64,000 bases of DNA, taken from the NCBI GenBank assembly GCA_003550325.1, contig QKWP01000110.1:181088-245087 (forward strand), given 5' to 3'. The translations under genes and the position numbers were made by a program. This document shows, in pieces, positions 62,241 through 64,000 of the stretch. Position 1 is the first letter of the stretch. Every line of letters begins with the position of its first letter. A model generated the notes under the pieces. That model was not told where the DNA came from and made no database searches. It was given only the letters and a program-made list of their open reading frames with translations. This DNA comes from Gigaspora rosea (lineage: Eukaryota > Glomeromycota > Glomeromycetes > Diversisporales > Gigasporaceae).

Positions 62241-63530
62241 GATAATATATAAATGGATAATTAATTAATTATTTATTTATCTGTTATATTATATAAATTT
62301 GTGATGATATTGACTATTTTACAGACATAATAATTTGCTAGCAAATATACGATGCTATTAATTTAGGCAAACATCAAGAAATTATAATAGTTGATCTAAA
62401 TTTTAAATAGAATTAAAAATAAATAAAGAATTTATATCGATATAAGTTATATAAAACCTTAATCAGACTTGTAATAATTTATTTAATATATATTCGAATA
62501 AACTTCAAAATCCTCTTGTAATAAAATTATTGTCAATCACGCCCTGTGCATTTTTACCAATCATTTTTTCACGTAAAAAAATTAGATACAACTTATATTC
62601 TTTAATTTATTTGAGTCTCATAGCTATGGTATTTTCCTCCAAAGCGTGTAAAAGACCAGTAATGGTCATAAATTTTAAAATTTTTATGAAACCTTTGGGC
62701 TGTTGGGCTGCCATTGCGAAAAATAAGCAAGCTATTTATATTAAATTACATAAGATTATTATAAATTATCTGCCATTTCTCATTAAGTCACTTATTTAGA
62801 TTAATTTAACTGGCAATTATAAAGTATATAATTTGTTAATTAAAGTATTCGAAAAACAATATATACACTTATTAGTTTTATTGGTTTATTCTCCATGTTG
62901 ATTTGGTCAATAAACAGTCTTTTATTCAAGTCGATTCAGTTAATATTATTTATTAATTAAAATATTTGAAATAATTTATGTATCTATTATTAATTCTTAA
63001 TCGTACTGATTTTATAATTCTTACAACTTGATTTTTTAAAAATTTTATTAGCTATTTATATAATATATTTAGATAGAACATAATAATAGTTTTATAATTT
63101 TTTGTACTTAAATTTTATTTATCTTGGATTATATTAAATATCTAAATTTATATAAAGATCTACATTATGCATATTGTTTACTTGTTTACATTTTTTTAAC
63201 CAATTAAAACAAATGTCTGCCATGCTCCTTGTGCTATGTATTCCAAAAAACTATTAATTCTTTACACTTTGATTCCAGATCCTATAGAAATATATATTGT
63301 TTTAGAATTGTAATTTGAGGTTTGCATTTTTGTGTCTGCATAATTAAAACATACATTGCATTTTTATATTCTATATTAAGCTTAGACAATTTTAAAAGTA
63401 GATCAGATAATTTCGAATGAGTAGAGTTTGCTATTTTGTCTAATATATTAAGATAATTATTATATCTCATAGAGATGTCTAAAGATCTGATTATACCAAC
63501 TTTGCTAATACTAGAACATATTTTTTTAGC
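62241..63530. other. Gene-less AT-rich stretch
   Basis: No supported gene. The 89-codon frame at 62530 and the 62-codon frame at 63282 have no recognisable motif and unremarkable composition. Confidence 0.45.
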
Positions 63531-63914
63531 ATACCGTATTTACTCGAAATAACGCGCACCTGTGCGTTATTTTGAGGGGATGCACATTATTTCGAGTACG
63601 CGCATGGGCGTTATTTGGAGTAAAGGTCTAATTTCTAAAAAATTGTCTGTTATATATGTGGGATGCATAAAAAACCTGTATTTTTTAATTTTATATATAG
63701 TCTTTCCGATCTAAGTCAGATTTTTTGACTAAAAAAATTCTTATTTCCGCTTGTAATTTGAATTCGTTATTTCAGCAGATTATTAATTCGGCATTTGGAG
63801 TGTTTGTTATATTGGGACGCACATGGGTGTTATTTCGAAACCTACATGCTATTTTAAGAAAATGCAATTTTCGAAATAACGCCCATGTGCATTATTTTGA
63901 ATAAATACGGTATA
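63531..63914. mobile_element. MITE with ACCGTATTTACTCGAAATAA termini
   Basis: The left end is ATACCGTATTTACTCGAAAT and the right end TTTTGAATAAATACGGTAT, in inverse orientation. Internal GCGCACCTGTGCGTTATTT and CGCCCATGTGCATTATTT motifs recur in both orientations. The TA at each border fits a Tc1/mariner-type target. It is non-coding. Confidence 0.88.
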
Positions 63915-64000
63915 TATTAGCATCTTTCCATAAATAAAAAAAATATACCGACCCACAGGTTAAAGGTAAAGAACTTTAATAATATCAACAAGAAAAATTT

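Overview
This window is AT-rich eukaryotic DNA made almost entirely of mobile-element sequence in several layers. The only trace of a cellular protein gene is a broken SUV3-like RNA helicase near 57.9-58.9 kb. There is also a duplicated, decayed 28S rRNA fragment at 35.2-36.5 kb. Base composition, Ty3, LINE, pogo and Tc1 relics, many foldback MITEs and spliceosomal-type intron borders suggest a repeat-rich fungus. An arbuscular mycorrhizal fungus of the Rhizophagus type fits best, but that is inference and not proven here.

Layout. At 0-14.5 kb lie a 10-bp minisatellite, a pair of ~630-bp inverted arms (100-735 and 9890-10525), a broken Tc1-type transposase, a pogo/jerky-type transposase split by two smaller insertions, a ~115-bp tandem array in which every unit carries a pyrimidine tract plus TTTAG, several foldback MITEs and a diverged solo LTR. 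At 14565-23845 is a complete but decayed Ty3/gypsy retrotransposon on the minus strand, with TG..CA LTRs, a polypurine tract, gag, protease, RT, RNase H, a DD35E integrase, four extra zinc knuckles between protease and RT, and an extra ORF after integrase. At 24.7-28.0 kb is a 5'-truncated LINE interrupted by a foldback MITE. At 29.1-29.7 kb is a tRNA-headed SINE with a perfect 15-bp target duplication. From 29.7 to 37.2 kb there are more MITEs, simple repeats and the duplicated rDNA fragments. From 55.9 kb to the end there are flanking repeats, the SUV3 relic, three MITE families and a ~190-bp satellite.

The notable object is at 37195-55942. It is an ~18.7-kb element flanked by a 9-bp direct repeat (GGTGTAATG), and a paralogous near-empty site lies about 1 kb away. 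All of its ~20 genes lie on the minus strand. In transcription order these are a cassette of small membrane proteins (one with a signal peptide, a Ser/Thr/Pro-rich ectodomain and a C-terminal PPPPPY), small ORFs, a Gag-like protein with CCHC knuckles, a retropepsin-like segment, a 910-residue ORF with an endonuclease IV-type AP endonuclease domain that keeps all nine metal ligands, a Ty3-like RT (YMDD) and RNase H, and then an IS1595/Merlin-type DDE transposase in the place where a retroviral-type integrase would be. A long zinc-finger protein, a spacer with a strong hairpin, a Zn2Cys6 mini-protein, several unknown ORFs, a CxxC protein, a Nudix protein and a coiled-coil ORF follow. Many neighbouring ORFs are joined by ATGA, TAATG or TAAATG, as in compact viral genomes that use termination-reinitiation. 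I saw no LTRs. I interpret it as a reverse-transcribing, virus-like element that uses a cut-and-paste-type transposase for integration. The copy has stops and frameshifts and is probably inactive.

In both large retroelements, the in-frame stops whose ancestral residue can be judged fall at Trp, Gln or Arg codons, which points to C:G-to-T:A decay. All family assignments come from reading motifs; no database search or structure prediction was done.
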